A stretch of 57,701 nucleotides of DNA. It comes from Vicinamibacteraceae bacterium. GTDB taxonomy: Bacteria; Acidobacteriota; Vicinamibacteria; Vicinamibacterales; UBA8438. Location: NCBI GenBank assembly GCA_012271165.1, contig JAAXGX010000178.1, positions 1 through 57,701 of the forward strand. The letters are read 5' to 3'. The notes beneath the pieces are model-generated. The model did not search any database and was not told the DNA's origin. It saw only the letters and a program-made list of their open reading frames with translations. Position 1 is the first letter of the stretch; each line of letters starts with the position of its first letter. Below, one piece after another: positions 30,901 through 38,441 of the stretch. The position numbers and the translations under genes are program-made.

Positions 30901-31236
30901 GGAGGTGGGCTGGGCGAGCTCGCCGCTCTGCTGGAGCAGCTCGGTGACGGGCGGCCCGACCTCGCGCGCGATCTGGAGCGCTGGGCCCGGGACTGGCGGA
31001 GCGGGGCGGCCCCGGGCACGGAGGCCTACAAGCAGGATTACTCCGCCTGGCCGGCGCTGTACGGCGAGCTGAGGTACGTGCTCGAGGAGCTCGAGGCGTC
31101 CCGCTCGCGGGCGCTCGCGGCGGACGAGGCAGCCGATCGACTGCAGGTCGGAGCGGGCGCGGCGGCGCCGGAGTCGTACCGCCGGCTGGTCGACCGCTAC
31201 TATCGATCGCTGGCTGCCCGGCCCACGCCCCGCTGA
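27907..31236 (+). CDS. Large membrane protein with long coiled coil (DUF4175-like)
   Basis: This 1109-residue protein has three N-terminal hydrophobic helices (about 38-58, 65-85 and 155-178), an extracytoplasmic beta-rich part (about 190-500), and then long Arg/Glu/Gln/Ala-rich helical stretches (about 650-1000) predicted as coiled coil, e.g. RRRLERLAREQEEIRRRTED. The layout resembles DUF4175-family proteins in MoxR-vWA loci. No enzyme motif is visible; a scaffold or tether is likely. The start ATG follows the BatA-like gene by four bases. The coiled coil is the longest in the window. Confidence 0.82.
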   Translation: MKGTRRGAGPTVQQTTLDDLGALLARVRRRWLTRRAMLGAGRVAAAAAGLLLLVLFIDRVLQPADAVMVWLFAAALGLAAGLTGRALWRLRRGPSARQVARYIDERCPALEDRLVSAADVAGGARPSVFRDLLLRDAARAARAVDLDRVLPRRDVLLAVAAGGLAVAALLLVVVLGGGPLGRIARTTWLHAVPYGALLQVEPGDARVVAGRPVRLRAVLRSGVGGATRSLPVVTVTAGDGTVRALEMTAARDAYQLDVPAVDASFTYRVQAASLTSEEYAITAVFPPRVSRIDLAYQYPAHTGLLPRVEVDGGDIHAPAGTRVTVSVRTSKAVGHGWLELGAGGRVPLEAADGVLAASFDVRADDTYRVRVRDADGLTNARGSDYFIRTVQDRAPAVEVLRPAGDREITPLEEVTVEARAVDDFGLARFELVYGVMGRPERVVSLGAAAGAARASGTHTIFGEDLQLRPGDFITYHVRARDTEPSRRTAVRSAIYFLQVRPFDREFEEAPSQGDASPETEDLRRLADVQKEIIVATWKLDGEPAAARSRDDVETVADAQGDLKLAAQLLAARLRGPVPQVDPGDAPGGGALGLAIDAMAAAETELRGLRTAAAIPPEMTAFNQLLRAQADMGPTQVTQQGSRRGPGGGMGAREDLSALFDRELRRDQQTNYEHRSPSEAPDEAREEDEVRRRLRALAERQAALNRQQEELAREPAPAAGERRRRLERLAREQEEIRRRTEDLRRAMAQPGEAGDPRQRQAQSAARAMRDAVERMQRAASELGEGDVSQAAQEGRQALDGLRRLGQRLGGERTVGRGRRVDLQLEAQQLADAQREVAAAAGRHRGQRADRATRRQLAEREDHLAGRVDSLAERIEQLQPAAAPAEQAALEAAASELRREDVARRMRAVAAALRGDEGAGATEPEAIEPELPARLAAALRRVAEELAGGGDQDDDTRRLAQELAESQRLRDRLARIEEQLADGLPGARSGAQPEGQEAGAGGGLGELAALLEQLGDGRPDLARDLERWARDWRSGAAPGTEAYKQDYSAWPALYGELRYVLEELEASRSRALAADEAADRLQVGAGAAAPESYRRLVDRYYRSLAARPTPR

Positions 31237-31237
31237 G

Positions 31238-33439
31238 ATGGCACTGGCTGCGGGCTTCCCGGCGTGGCTCGTCGCGCTTCTCGTCGGCGTGGCGGCGGCC
31301 GCCGCCTACGCCGCGTATTCTCGCCCGATCGTTCCGCTGTCCGCCGGACGCCGCGTCGTCCTGTCGGCGCTGCGTCTCGCGGCGCTGCTGCTCCTGCTGC
31401 TGTTCCTGCTCGAGCCTGTGACCACCGAGCCGGGACCCGCCAGCGACGCGGTCGTGCCGGTGCTGCTGGACAACTCGCGCAGCATGCGCCTGCCTGCCGG
31501 GGGCTCGGCGCGCCGGATCGATCGCGCGGCGGCGCTCGTGCGCGACGAGATCCTGCCGGCGCTCGGGGACCGTTTCGACGTCGAGGTGGCAACCCTCGAC
31601 GCACCGGAGGCGCCTGCCGATCCGGATGCGGTCGAGCCGCGCGCGCCCCGCACCGACCTGGCCGCGGCGATCGAGGCGCTGGCCCGGCGCTACGAGGGCC
31701 GGACGGTCGCCGGCATCGTCGTGCTGTCCGACGGGGGCGACACCGGCGGTCGCGATCTCCGGCACGTCGTCGAGGGCGTCGCCGGACCGGTCTACACGGT
31801 CGGCATCGGATTGGGGGAGGCGTTCCCGGATCGCGAGGTCACGAGCCTGACGGCCGGCGACGCGGCCGTGGTCGAGTCCGTCGTCGAGCTCGGCGCGGAG
31901 GTCGTCCTCCGTGGGGGCGCGGGCGATGCGAGCACGCTGCGGCTGTTCGAGGACGGCCGGCTCGTCGAGGTGCGCCGCGTCGCTTCGCCCGGAGACGGCG
32001 TGCCCGCGCGGGCCGTGTTCCGGGTATCGCCGCGGCCCGACGCGGCAACGCTCTACACGGTCGAGGTAGCCGCCGCGGCGGCCGAGCCGGCGCTCGAGAA
32101 CAACCGGCGCAGCGTGCTGGTGCAGCCGCCGGGCCGACCCCGCCGCGTGCTGATGATCGAGGGGTCGCCGGGCCACGAGCACAGCTTCCTCAAGCGCAGC
32201 TGGCTGTCCGATCCGGGTGTCGCGCTCGATGCCGTGGTGCGCAAGGGTCAGAACGCCGGCGGCCAGCACACCTTCTACGTCCAGGGCGACCCGCGGCGCA
32301 CGCCGGCGCTTGCCGCGGGGTACCCGCGCGACCGTCGGGCGCTCTTCGGCTACGACGCGGTCGTCTTCGCGAACATCGAGGCCGGCTTCTTCCAGCCGGC
32401 CCAGCTGGCGATGACCGCGGATTTCGTCGCCGAGCGGGGCGGCGGGCTGCTGCTGCTGGGATCGACGTCGCTGGCCGCGCAGGGACTCCGCGGCTCCGCT
32501 CTGGAGAACGTCGTCCCGCTGGCGCTCTCCGACCGCGAGCGTTCCGTGAGCGCCGCCGGTCGCTTCGCCAACCGGAACCGGTTGCTGCTGACGAACGACG
32601 GCGCCGTGCATCCGCTGATGCAGCTCGGGGCGACGGCCGACGAGACGCGGGCGCGCTGGGGCGAGGTGCCCGCGCTGGCGGGCAGCACGTCGCTGGGAAC
32701 GTCCCGTCCGGGGGCGTCGGTGCTGGCGCTGGTGGGACGTCCCGAGGGCGGCTCGAGCCCGCTGGTCGCGGTCCAGCGCTACGGCCGCGGCCGATCGATG
32801 GTTTTCGCCGGCGAGGCAGCCTGGCGCTGGAAGATGCTGATGCCGGCCGAGAGCCGGATCTACGACACGTTCTGGCGCCAGGTCGCGCGCTGGCTCACGG
32901 GCCTGGCCCCGGAACGGCAGACGCTGTCCGTGGCGCCCGCGCCGGCGCCGGGCGACCTGGTGGAGATCGGACTGCGGGTGCTGGATGCCGAGTACCGGGC
33001 GGTGACCGACGCGGCGCCGCTCATCGAGGTGACGACGCCGACCGGCGTGGTCCACACCGTGGACGCCGTGCTCGCCGACCGCGGGAGCGGCCGCTACGCG
33101 GGGCGGCTGCGCGCCGACCTCGACGGCGTGTACCGCGTCGAGGCCTCGGCCGGCCCGGATCTGGCGTCCGTTACCGAGTGGTTCCTGGTGGGCGGCGCCG
33201 ATGCGGAGTTCGCGGACCCCCGGGCCGACGCACAGGTGCTCGAGCGCCTCGCTGCTGCCGGCGGGGGCAGGCTGCTGGCGGCCGGCGAGGTGCGGCAGCT
33301 GCGCGGGTTGCTGGCGGCCGCGGCGCCCGCACGCGAGCCGCTGGTCCGCGCCCTGTGGCACGGCGCGTGGAGCTTCGTGCTGGTCCTGGTCGTCCTGACG
33401 GCCGAATGGTCGCTGCGGCGCGCCTGGGGGTTGCGCTAG
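31238..33439 (+). CDS. vWA/GATase-like membrane protein
   Basis: This 733-residue protein has two N-terminal transmembrane helices (about 7-28 and 40-62), a vWA domain with intact metal site DNSRS (D78), Ig-like regions, a class I glutamine-amidotransferase-like domain (VLMIEGSPGHEHSFL from about residue 305), and a C-terminal transmembrane helix (about 705-722). It is a second, larger relative of the BatA-like protein and starts one base after the coiled-coil gene stop. The GATase-like fold lacks a recognisable nucleophile cysteine. It probably forms a membrane complex with its neighbours. Confidence 0.88.
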   Translation: MALAAGFPAWLVALLVGVAAAAAYAAYSRPIVPLSAGRRVVLSALRLAALLLLLLFLLEPVTTEPGPASDAVVPVLLDNSRSMRLPAGGSARRIDRAAALVRDEILPALGDRFDVEVATLDAPEAPADPDAVEPRAPRTDLAAAIEALARRYEGRTVAGIVVLSDGGDTGGRDLRHVVEGVAGPVYTVGIGLGEAFPDREVTSLTAGDAAVVESVVELGAEVVLRGGAGDASTLRLFEDGRLVEVRRVASPGDGVPARAVFRVSPRPDAATLYTVEVAAAAAEPALENNRRSVLVQPPGRPRRVLMIEGSPGHEHSFLKRSWLSDPGVALDAVVRKGQNAGGQHTFYVQGDPRRTPALAAGYPRDRRALFGYDAVVFANIEAGFFQPAQLAMTADFVAERGGGLLLLGSTSLAAQGLRGSALENVVPLALSDRERSVSAAGRFANRNRLLLTNDGAVHPLMQLGATADETRARWGEVPALAGSTSLGTSRPGASVLALVGRPEGGSSPLVAVQRYGRGRSMVFAGEAAWRWKMLMPAESRIYDTFWRQVARWLTGLAPERQTLSVAPAPAPGDLVEIGLRVLDAEYRAVTDAAPLIEVTTPTGVVHTVDAVLADRGSGRYAGRLRADLDGVYRVEASAGPDLASVTEWFLVGGADAEFADPRADAQVLERLAAAGGGRLLAAGEVRQLRGLLAAAAPAREPLVRALWHGAWSFVLVLVVLTAEWSLRRAWGLR

Positions 33440-33441
33440 CC

Positions 33442-34443
33442 GTGCGGACCGCCGTTGTCGTCGCGTGCATCCTGGCGGCCACCCTGGCCGTGCCCGCGGC
33501 AGCACGGGGGGATACCTACAGCCTGGTCGTCAGCGGCGCATCCGGCGGTCCGGCCTACGTCGAGACGTACGAGTCGTGGCGGCAGACGCTGGTCGACGTG
33601 CTGCGCTCGCAGGCCGAGTTTCGCGACGAGCACCTGATCGTGCTGGCGGAAACGCCCGCTCCCGGCGTCGGGAGGGCGTCGCGGGAGGGCGTGACGGAGG
33701 CGTTCGAGACGCTGCGGGGGCGCATGACGGCCGACTCGGAGCTGCTGGTCGTCCTGCTGGGCCACGGGACGTACGACGGCGTCGAAGCCAAGTTCAATCT
33801 CGTGGGGCCGGACCTCGCGGCCGCCGAGTGGAGCCGGCTGCTCGACTCGCTGCCGGGACGTGCCGTCTTCGTCAACACGACGGCGTCGAGCTTCCCGTTC
33901 GTCGAGGCGCTGGCGCGGGAGGAACGGATCGTGATTGCGGCCACGGCGTCGCCCGTCCAGCGCTACGATACGGTGTTTCCGCGGTTCTTCGTCGGGGCGC
34001 TCGACAGTCCGGCGGCCGACCTCGACAAGGACGGGCGCGTATCGGTGTGGGAGGCGTTCGCCTCGACGAGCGCCCAGGTCCGGCGCTGGTACGAGCAGGA
34101 GGGGCGTCTCGCCACCGAGCGGGCGGTGCTCGACGATTCCGGTGACGGCGTCGGCGGCGATGCCGAGCGGCCCGGCTCGGACGGCCACCTGGCGTCCCGG
34201 CGGTTCGTCGGAGCGGGCGTGGACCGGCCTGCGGCGGCGGCGGATGCGTCGCTGGCGCCGCTCGTCGCCCGGCGCGAGGGGCTCGAGGAGCGGGTTGCCG
34301 GCCTCAGGTCGCGCAAGGAGTCGATGAACGCCGCGGAGTACGCGCGGGAGCTCGAGCAGGCGCTGGTCGAGCTCGCGCGGGTGTCACGTGAAATCCGGCA
34401 GCGCACGGCGGCGGGCCCCGGCGCTGTCACGACGGGTCGCTGA
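33442..34443 (+). CDS. Exported caspase-fold-like protein lacking the catalytic cysteine
   Basis: This 333-residue protein begins with a GTG that gives an ideal signal peptide (MRTAVVVACILAATLAVPAAA); an upstream ATG at 33406 would overlap the previous gene and spoil it. The core resembles C13/C14 peptidases: strand plus LLGHGTYDG with H108, and a second strand VFVNTTASSFPF at residues 143-154. The position of the catalytic cysteine is NTTASS, and the mature protein has no cysteine at all. An EF-hand loop DLDKDGRVSVWE (D193-E204) follows, then a C-terminal helical tail. It looks like a Ca-binding pseudoprotease within the MoxR-vWA cluster. Fold assignment is by pattern only. Confidence 0.72.
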   Translation: MRTAVVVACILAATLAVPAAARGDTYSLVVSGASGGPAYVETYESWRQTLVDVLRSQAEFRDEHLIVLAETPAPGVGRASREGVTEAFETLRGRMTADSELLVVLLGHGTYDGVEAKFNLVGPDLAAAEWSRLLDSLPGRAVFVNTTASSFPFVEALAREERIVIAATASPVQRYDTVFPRFFVGALDSPAADLDKDGRVSVWEAFASTSAQVRRWYEQEGRLATERAVLDDSGDGVGGDAERPGSDGHLASRRFVGAGVDRPAAAADASLAPLVARREGLEERVAGLRSRKESMNAAEYARELEQALVELARVSREIRQRTAAGPGAVTTGR

Positions 34444-34446
34444 CGA

Positions 34447-34710
34447 ATGAACTGCAAGACGTGCGGAGCGGAAATCGCCGACAACGCCCTGATCTGCTAC
34501 CGCTGCGGTGAGGCCACGCACCAGCCGGAGCGCCAGCCGCCGCCCGAGCACGCCCGGCGGCGGTGGCCGGTGGTCGTCCTCGCCACGGTGTTCGTGCTGT
34601 CGGTCGGCTTCTTCCTGAGCCTGACCTTCGGCGGCCGGCAGGTAGACCCCGCCGTCTGGCTCATGCTGGGCGCCGCCGGCGTGCTGCTGGCATGGCGCCT
34701 GCGCCAGTGA
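34447..34710 (+). CDS. Small zinc-ribbon transmembrane protein
   Basis: This 87-residue protein has an N-terminal zinc ribbon (CKTC and CYRC, residues 3-20), a Pro/Arg linker, and two hydrophobic segments (about 40-58 and 69-83). It starts three bases after the caspase-like gene and is the last gene of the run, so it may be the membrane terminus of the system. No specific function is known. Confidence 0.8.
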   Translation: MNCKTCGAEIADNALICYRCGEATHQPERQPPPEHARRRWPVVVLATVFVLSVGFFLSLTFGGRQVDPAVWLMLGAAGVLLAWRLRQ

Positions 34711-34771
34711 GGATCGGCTCGCCCGGCCCGTCGCAACGTGCCGGTCAGGCCCGGAAGCCCGCCGCCCGCCG

Positions 34772-35401
34772 TCAGGCCCGCTGCCGAATCGGCACGAGCA
34801 CCGCCGCCCAGTAGACCGGCCCGTCGGTCGGGTTCTTCCAGGCGTGGTTCGTGTTGCGTTGAATCACGACGTCGCCCGGCTGCAGCGCCGTCTCCTCCTT
34901 GTCGAGCATGAGGACCAGCTCGCCGCCCAGGAGGACGTTCATGTCGACCGTCTCGGTGCGATGCCAGCGGGGGGGCGAGTCGGCCGTCGTCGGCGGCAGC
35001 GCGACGAAGTGGAAGTTGGCGCCGCCGAGATCCGGCTCGAGCCGCGGTGAATCGGTTGGATACAGCGTCCGCGGCACGGACTCCGGGCCGGGCCCGAACG
35101 CATCGTCGCCCGTGGTGCTGAAGAGATTGGGGAACGCGGCGTCGGTCGTGACCCGCTCGTCACGGACGATGTACGAGCGGCCCTCGGCGTCGTGGCCCGT
35201 GACGACCACGCGCATCCCCTGCGGCAGCGCAATCCCGGGCATCCCGCCGGGAGCCTGCGCGGCGGCGCCGGCCGCGAGATCGGCCCGGGCGCCGAGCAGG
35301 GCGCCGGCCGTCGCGGCGCCGAACGTCCGTGCGAGCAGCGTCCGCCGGTCGAGCAGGTTGGGCTGCGGGGGAGCGTTGCGCGGGTCGGTATTTCCGGTCA
35401 T
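34772..35401 (-). CDS. Exported cupin-domain protein
   Basis: This 209-residue protein starts with a Tat-like signal (RRTLLAR, then an Ala-rich core). The C-terminal part is a cupin barrel: RWHRTETVDMNVLLGGELVLM, shortened here to its key RWHRTE and PGDVVIQRNTNHAW motifs near residues 141 and 172. The ATG at 35401 has GAGGAG six bases upstream, which decides against the ATG at 35419. It lies 24 bases downstream of the AsnC-type regulator on the same strand, so both are probably co-transcribed. Ligand unknown; the histidines of the cupin could bind a metal. Confidence 0.82.
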   Translation of the reverse strand: MTGNTDPRNAPPQPNLLDRRTLLARTFGAATAGALLGARADLAAGAAAQAPGGMPGIALPQGMRVVVTGHDAEGRSYIVRDERVTTDAAFPNLFSTTGDDAFGPGPESVPRTLYPTDSPRLEPDLGGANFHFVALPPTTADSPPRWHRTETVDMNVLLGGELVLMLDKEETALQPGDVVIQRNTNHAWKNPTDGPVYWAAVLVPIRQRA

Positions 35402-35425
35402 GGCGGTCTCCTCGGACACGAAGGG

Positions 35426-35926
35426 TCAGGTAGCGGGTTGCCGGCCGGCTCCGATCGGCAGGGCGGTCGTGTACTTGACCTGCTTGAGGGCGAAGCTCGA
35501 CTTGATGCTTGCGACGCCCTCGAGGCGGGTCAGCTTGTCGCGCAGGAAGTGCTCGTACGCGTCGACGTCGGGGACGGCGACGCGCAGCAGGTAGTCCGCG
35601 TCGCCGGTCATCAGGTTGCACTCGAGGACCTCCGGCCATTCCCGGATCGCGCGCTCGAGGATGTCGAGCCGGTCCTTCACCTGCAGATCGAGGCGGATCT
35701 CGATGAACACGGTCACGGCGCGGTCGACGGCGCGCGAGTCCACGAGCGCGACGTAGTCGCGGATGATGCCGGCCTCCTCCAGCGCCCGGATCCGCCGCAG
35801 GCACGGCGCGGGCGAGAGGCCGACCCGCTCGGCCAGCCGCGCGTTCGACATGCGCGCGTTGCGCTGGAGGTGGGTCAGGATCCGCCGGTCTATGGCGTCG
35901 AGGGTGTGCGGCGCGTTGGGTGGCAT
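35426..35926 (-). CDS. Lrp/AsnC-family transcriptional regulator
   Basis: This 166-residue regulator has an N-terminal helix-turn-helix (LDAIDRRILTHLQRNARMSN, with LAERVGLSPAPCLRRIRALEEAG) and a C-terminal RAM ligand-binding domain (about 72-150, with GDADYLLRVAVPD). I chose the ATG at 35926 because the conserved domain begins there and because an upstream ATG at 35962 would place a perfect palindrome inside the coding region. It is divergent from the 2-oxoacid dehydrogenase E1 gene and is the natural candidate to bind the two palindromes between them. MdeR and BkdR are known examples of this arrangement. Confidence 0.92.
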   Translation of the reverse strand: MPPNAPHTLDAIDRRILTHLQRNARMSNARLAERVGLSPAPCLRRIRALEEAGIIRDYVALVDSRAVDRAVTVFIEIRLDLQVKDRLDILERAIREWPEVLECNLMTGDADYLLRVAVPDVDAYEHFLRDKLTRLEGVASIKSSFALKQVKYTTALPIGAGRQPAT

Positions 35927-35942
35927 GGGCTGGCCGGCCGTG

Positions 35943-35961
35943 TGCGCAACAATGTTGCGCA
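35943..35961. promoter_or_regulatory. Palindromic operator candidate 1 (asnC-E1 intergenic)
   Basis: TGCGCAACAATGTTGCGCA is a perfect 19-base palindrome with 9-base arms, 16 bases upstream of the AsnC-type regulator start codon. It is a likely autoregulatory site for that regulator. Confidence 0.7.
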
Positions 35962-35973
35962 TGAGACTGATTC

Positions 35974-35989
35974 TGCGAGCTAACTCGCA
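35974..35989. promoter_or_regulatory. Palindromic operator candidate 2 (asnC-E1 intergenic)
   Basis: TGCGAG-CTAA-CTCGCA is a second, related palindrome centred about 30 bases (three helical turns) from the first. It sits exactly at the -35 position of the TAGAAT promoter of the E1 gene. Confidence 0.65.
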
Positions 35990-36012
35990 ACGACCGTACG
36001 CATGTCATCGAC

Positions 36013-36018
36013 TAGAAT
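36013..36018 (+). promoter_or_regulatory. -10 box of the E1-E2 promoter
   Basis: TAGAAT lies 40 bases before the E1 start codon. There is no consensus -35; that position is next to palindrome 2, as expected for a promoter controlled by a bound regulator. GGAG at 36048-36051 is the ribosome site. Confidence 0.55.
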
Positions 36019-36057
36019 AGGCCGTCTGGACAGAGCGACGCAACATCGGAGTCTCCC

Positions 36058-38430
36058 ATGGCTATCCCGGCCAGTCCGTTGTCGTCGGCCGCGCCCGGCG
36101 CCGGGCAGGACCTGAAGCGACGGTGCCTGACTGCGCTCGAGCGGAAGGTGCTGTGGCTCAGCGTCTGGATGATCCACCACGCGAACCACGTCCGGGCGAA
36201 GCGCGACGGCCTGAAGGTTGGCGGTCATCAGGCCTCGTGCGCCTCGATGGTCACCCTGATGACCGCGCTCTACTTCGATGTCCTGCGCCCGCAGGACCGG
36301 GTGGCCGTGAAGCCGCACGGCAGCCCGGTGTTCCATGCCATCCAGTACCTCCTCGGCCGCCAGAGCCGGGAGCAGCTGGAACGCTTTCGCGCGTTTGGCG
36401 GAGCCCAGTCGTACCCCTCGCGCACGAAGGACCGGGACGACGTGGACATCTCGACCGGGTCGGTCGGCATGGGCGTCGCCATGACCAGCTTCGCCGCGCT
36501 CGCGCAGGAGTATCTGCGGAAGAAGCAGATCACGAGCGACCGCGAGCCGCCGGGCCGGATGATTGCGGTGGCGGGCGACGCGGAGTTCGATGAGGGCAAC
36601 ATCTTCGAGGCGCTGCTCGAGGCGTGGAAGCACCAGGTCACCAACGTCTGGTGGATCATCGACTACAACCGCCAGAGCCTCGACGCCATCGTCGCCGATC
36701 GCTTCTTCAACCGCCTGGACACCGTGTTCAAGACGATGGCGTGGCGGGTCATCACCCTCAAGTACGGCAAGCGCCTGCAGGCGGCGTTCGGGCGGCGCGG
36801 CGGCGATGCCCTGCGGGCCTGGATCGACGACTGCCCCAACCCGGTGTACTCCGCGCTGACCTATCAGGGCGGCGCGGCCTGGCGGACGCGGCTCGAGCGC
36901 GACCTCGGCGACACCGCCGGCATTCGCGAGCTGCTCGACGAGCACGACAACGCGGCGCTGGCGGCGCTGATGACGAATCTGGCCGGGCACGACATCGACA
37001 GCGTCCTGGAGGGTTTCGGCGAGGCGGCGGAGAACGAGCGCCCCGTCTGTCTCATCGCGTACACCATCAAGGGCTTCGGGCTGCCCTTCGCGGGTCACAA
37101 GGACAACCACGCCGGAATGATGACGCCCGAGCAGATCGCGGCGCTTCGGGACGGGATGGGCGTTGCCGCGGGCGAGGAGTGGGAGCCGCTGGCCGGCTGC
37201 GATCTGCCGGCCGGCGCGATCGCCCGGTTTCTCGCCGCGGTGCCCTTCAATCAGCCGGCCGAGCGACAGCATCGGGCGCCGCGCGTGCCCGTGCCCGCGG
37301 CGCTGGCCCCGGCGGTCGCCGGACGCCAGTCGACGCAGGAGGGATTCGGCCGGCTGCTGGCTGACATCGCGCGCCGGCATCCGGCGCTCGCGGATCGGAT
37401 CGTCACGACGTCGCCCGACGTCACGGTGTCCACCAACCTGGGCGGCTGGGTCAACCGGCGCGGGGTCTTCGCGCCGTCCCGGCAGCCGGACGCATTCCGC
37501 CAGGAGCGCACGCTCTCGGCCCAGGACTGGACGATGGGGCCCGCCGGGCAGCACATGGAGCTCGGGATTGCCGAGAACAACCTGTTCGTCCTGCTGGCCG
37601 CGCTGGGGCTGACCGGGCCGCTGTTCGGGGCGCGGCTGCTCCCCGTCGGCACGCTGTACGACCCGTTCATCAGCCGCGGACTCGACGCGCTCAACTACGC
37701 CTGCTACCAGGATGCGCGGTTTCTCCTGGTCGCCACGCCCTCGGGGTTGAGTCTCGCGCCCGAGGGCGGCGCGCACCAGTCGGTGCTCACGCCCCTGATC
37801 GGGATCGGGCAGCCCGGGCTGACGATGTTCGAGCCGACCTACGTGGACGAGCTCGCCGAGATTCTCCGCTGGAGCTTCGACTACATGCAGGCCGACGACG
37901 GCGGGGCGGTCTACGTGCGGCTCTCCACCCGGCCGATCGATCAGCCGGAGCGCGAGCTCTCGCCGGCGCTGCGGTCCGCCATCATCGAGGGCGGCTACTG
38001 GCTGATTCCACCGGCCGCGGGGGCCGAGCTGGCCATCGCGGCGTCCGGCGCCGTCGTGCCCGAGGCGCTCGAGGCGCACGGCCGGCTCGCCGAGGACGTG
38101 CCCGGGGCGGGCCTCCTGGTCGTCACCTCGGCGCCGCGGCTCCAGCAGGCCTGGAGACGGCGGCTGCGCGGCACCGCGGACGGCGCGCCGTCCCACGTCG
38201 AGACGCTGCTGCAACCCCTGTCGCCCGACGCCGGCCTGGTGACCGTGCTGGACGCCCATCCGGCGACGCTGGCGTGGCTGGGGTCGGTGGGACGGCACCG
38301 GGTGCTGCCGCTGGGCGTCGAGCGGTTCGGACAGTCCGGCGACATCCCCGACCTGTATCGCGCCTACGGCCTCGACGCCGACGCGATCCTGGACGCGGCC
38401 GCGCGGATCGCGGTGCGCCGCGTGATGTGA
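36058..38430 (+). CDS. 2-oxoacid dehydrogenase E1 component (AceE/MdeB-like, homodimeric)
   Basis: This 790-residue thiamine-diphosphate enzyme decarboxylates a 2-oxoacid (pyruvate or 2-oxobutanoate) and transfers the acyl group to the E2 lipoyl domain. STGSVGMGVAM near 137 and the diphosphate motif GDAEFDEGN followed by DYNRQSLD (about 174-208) mark the homodimeric E1 type; transketolase-like parts follow. It is shorter than AceE of enteric bacteria (about 890). The divergent Lrp/AsnC regulator resembles the mdeR-mdeB arrangement of Pseudomonas putida, which makes 2-oxobutanoate a reasonable substrate. The E2 gene follows after 11 bases. Confidence 0.86.
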   Translation: MAIPASPLSSAAPGAGQDLKRRCLTALERKVLWLSVWMIHHANHVRAKRDGLKVGGHQASCASMVTLMTALYFDVLRPQDRVAVKPHGSPVFHAIQYLLGRQSREQLERFRAFGGAQSYPSRTKDRDDVDISTGSVGMGVAMTSFAALAQEYLRKKQITSDREPPGRMIAVAGDAEFDEGNIFEALLEAWKHQVTNVWWIIDYNRQSLDAIVADRFFNRLDTVFKTMAWRVITLKYGKRLQAAFGRRGGDALRAWIDDCPNPVYSALTYQGGAAWRTRLERDLGDTAGIRELLDEHDNAALAALMTNLAGHDIDSVLEGFGEAAENERPVCLIAYTIKGFGLPFAGHKDNHAGMMTPEQIAALRDGMGVAAGEEWEPLAGCDLPAGAIARFLAAVPFNQPAERQHRAPRVPVPAALAPAVAGRQSTQEGFGRLLADIARRHPALADRIVTTSPDVTVSTNLGGWVNRRGVFAPSRQPDAFRQERTLSAQDWTMGPAGQHMELGIAENNLFVLLAALGLTGPLFGARLLPVGTLYDPFISRGLDALNYACYQDARFLLVATPSGLSLAPEGGAHQSVLTPLIGIGQPGLTMFEPTYVDELAEILRWSFDYMQADDGGAVYVRLSTRPIDQPERELSPALRSAIIEGGYWLIPPAAGAELAIAASGAVVPEALEAHGRLAEDVPGAGLLVVTSAPRLQQAWRRRLRGTADGAPSHVETLLQPLSPDAGLVTVLDAHPATLAWLGSVGRHRVLPLGVERFGQSGDIPDLYRAYGLDADAILDAAARIAVRRVM

Positions 38431-38441
38431 GGTCACCGCCC

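Noticed and set aside
29768-33505. 1245-codon minus-strand open frame
   Set aside because: Antisense to the coiled-coil and vWA genes; almost only Ala, Arg and Pro; no motif.
35943-35961. Palindrome as a rho-independent terminator
   Set aside because: It lies upstream of both divergent genes, not after one, and has no T-tract; an operator is more likely.
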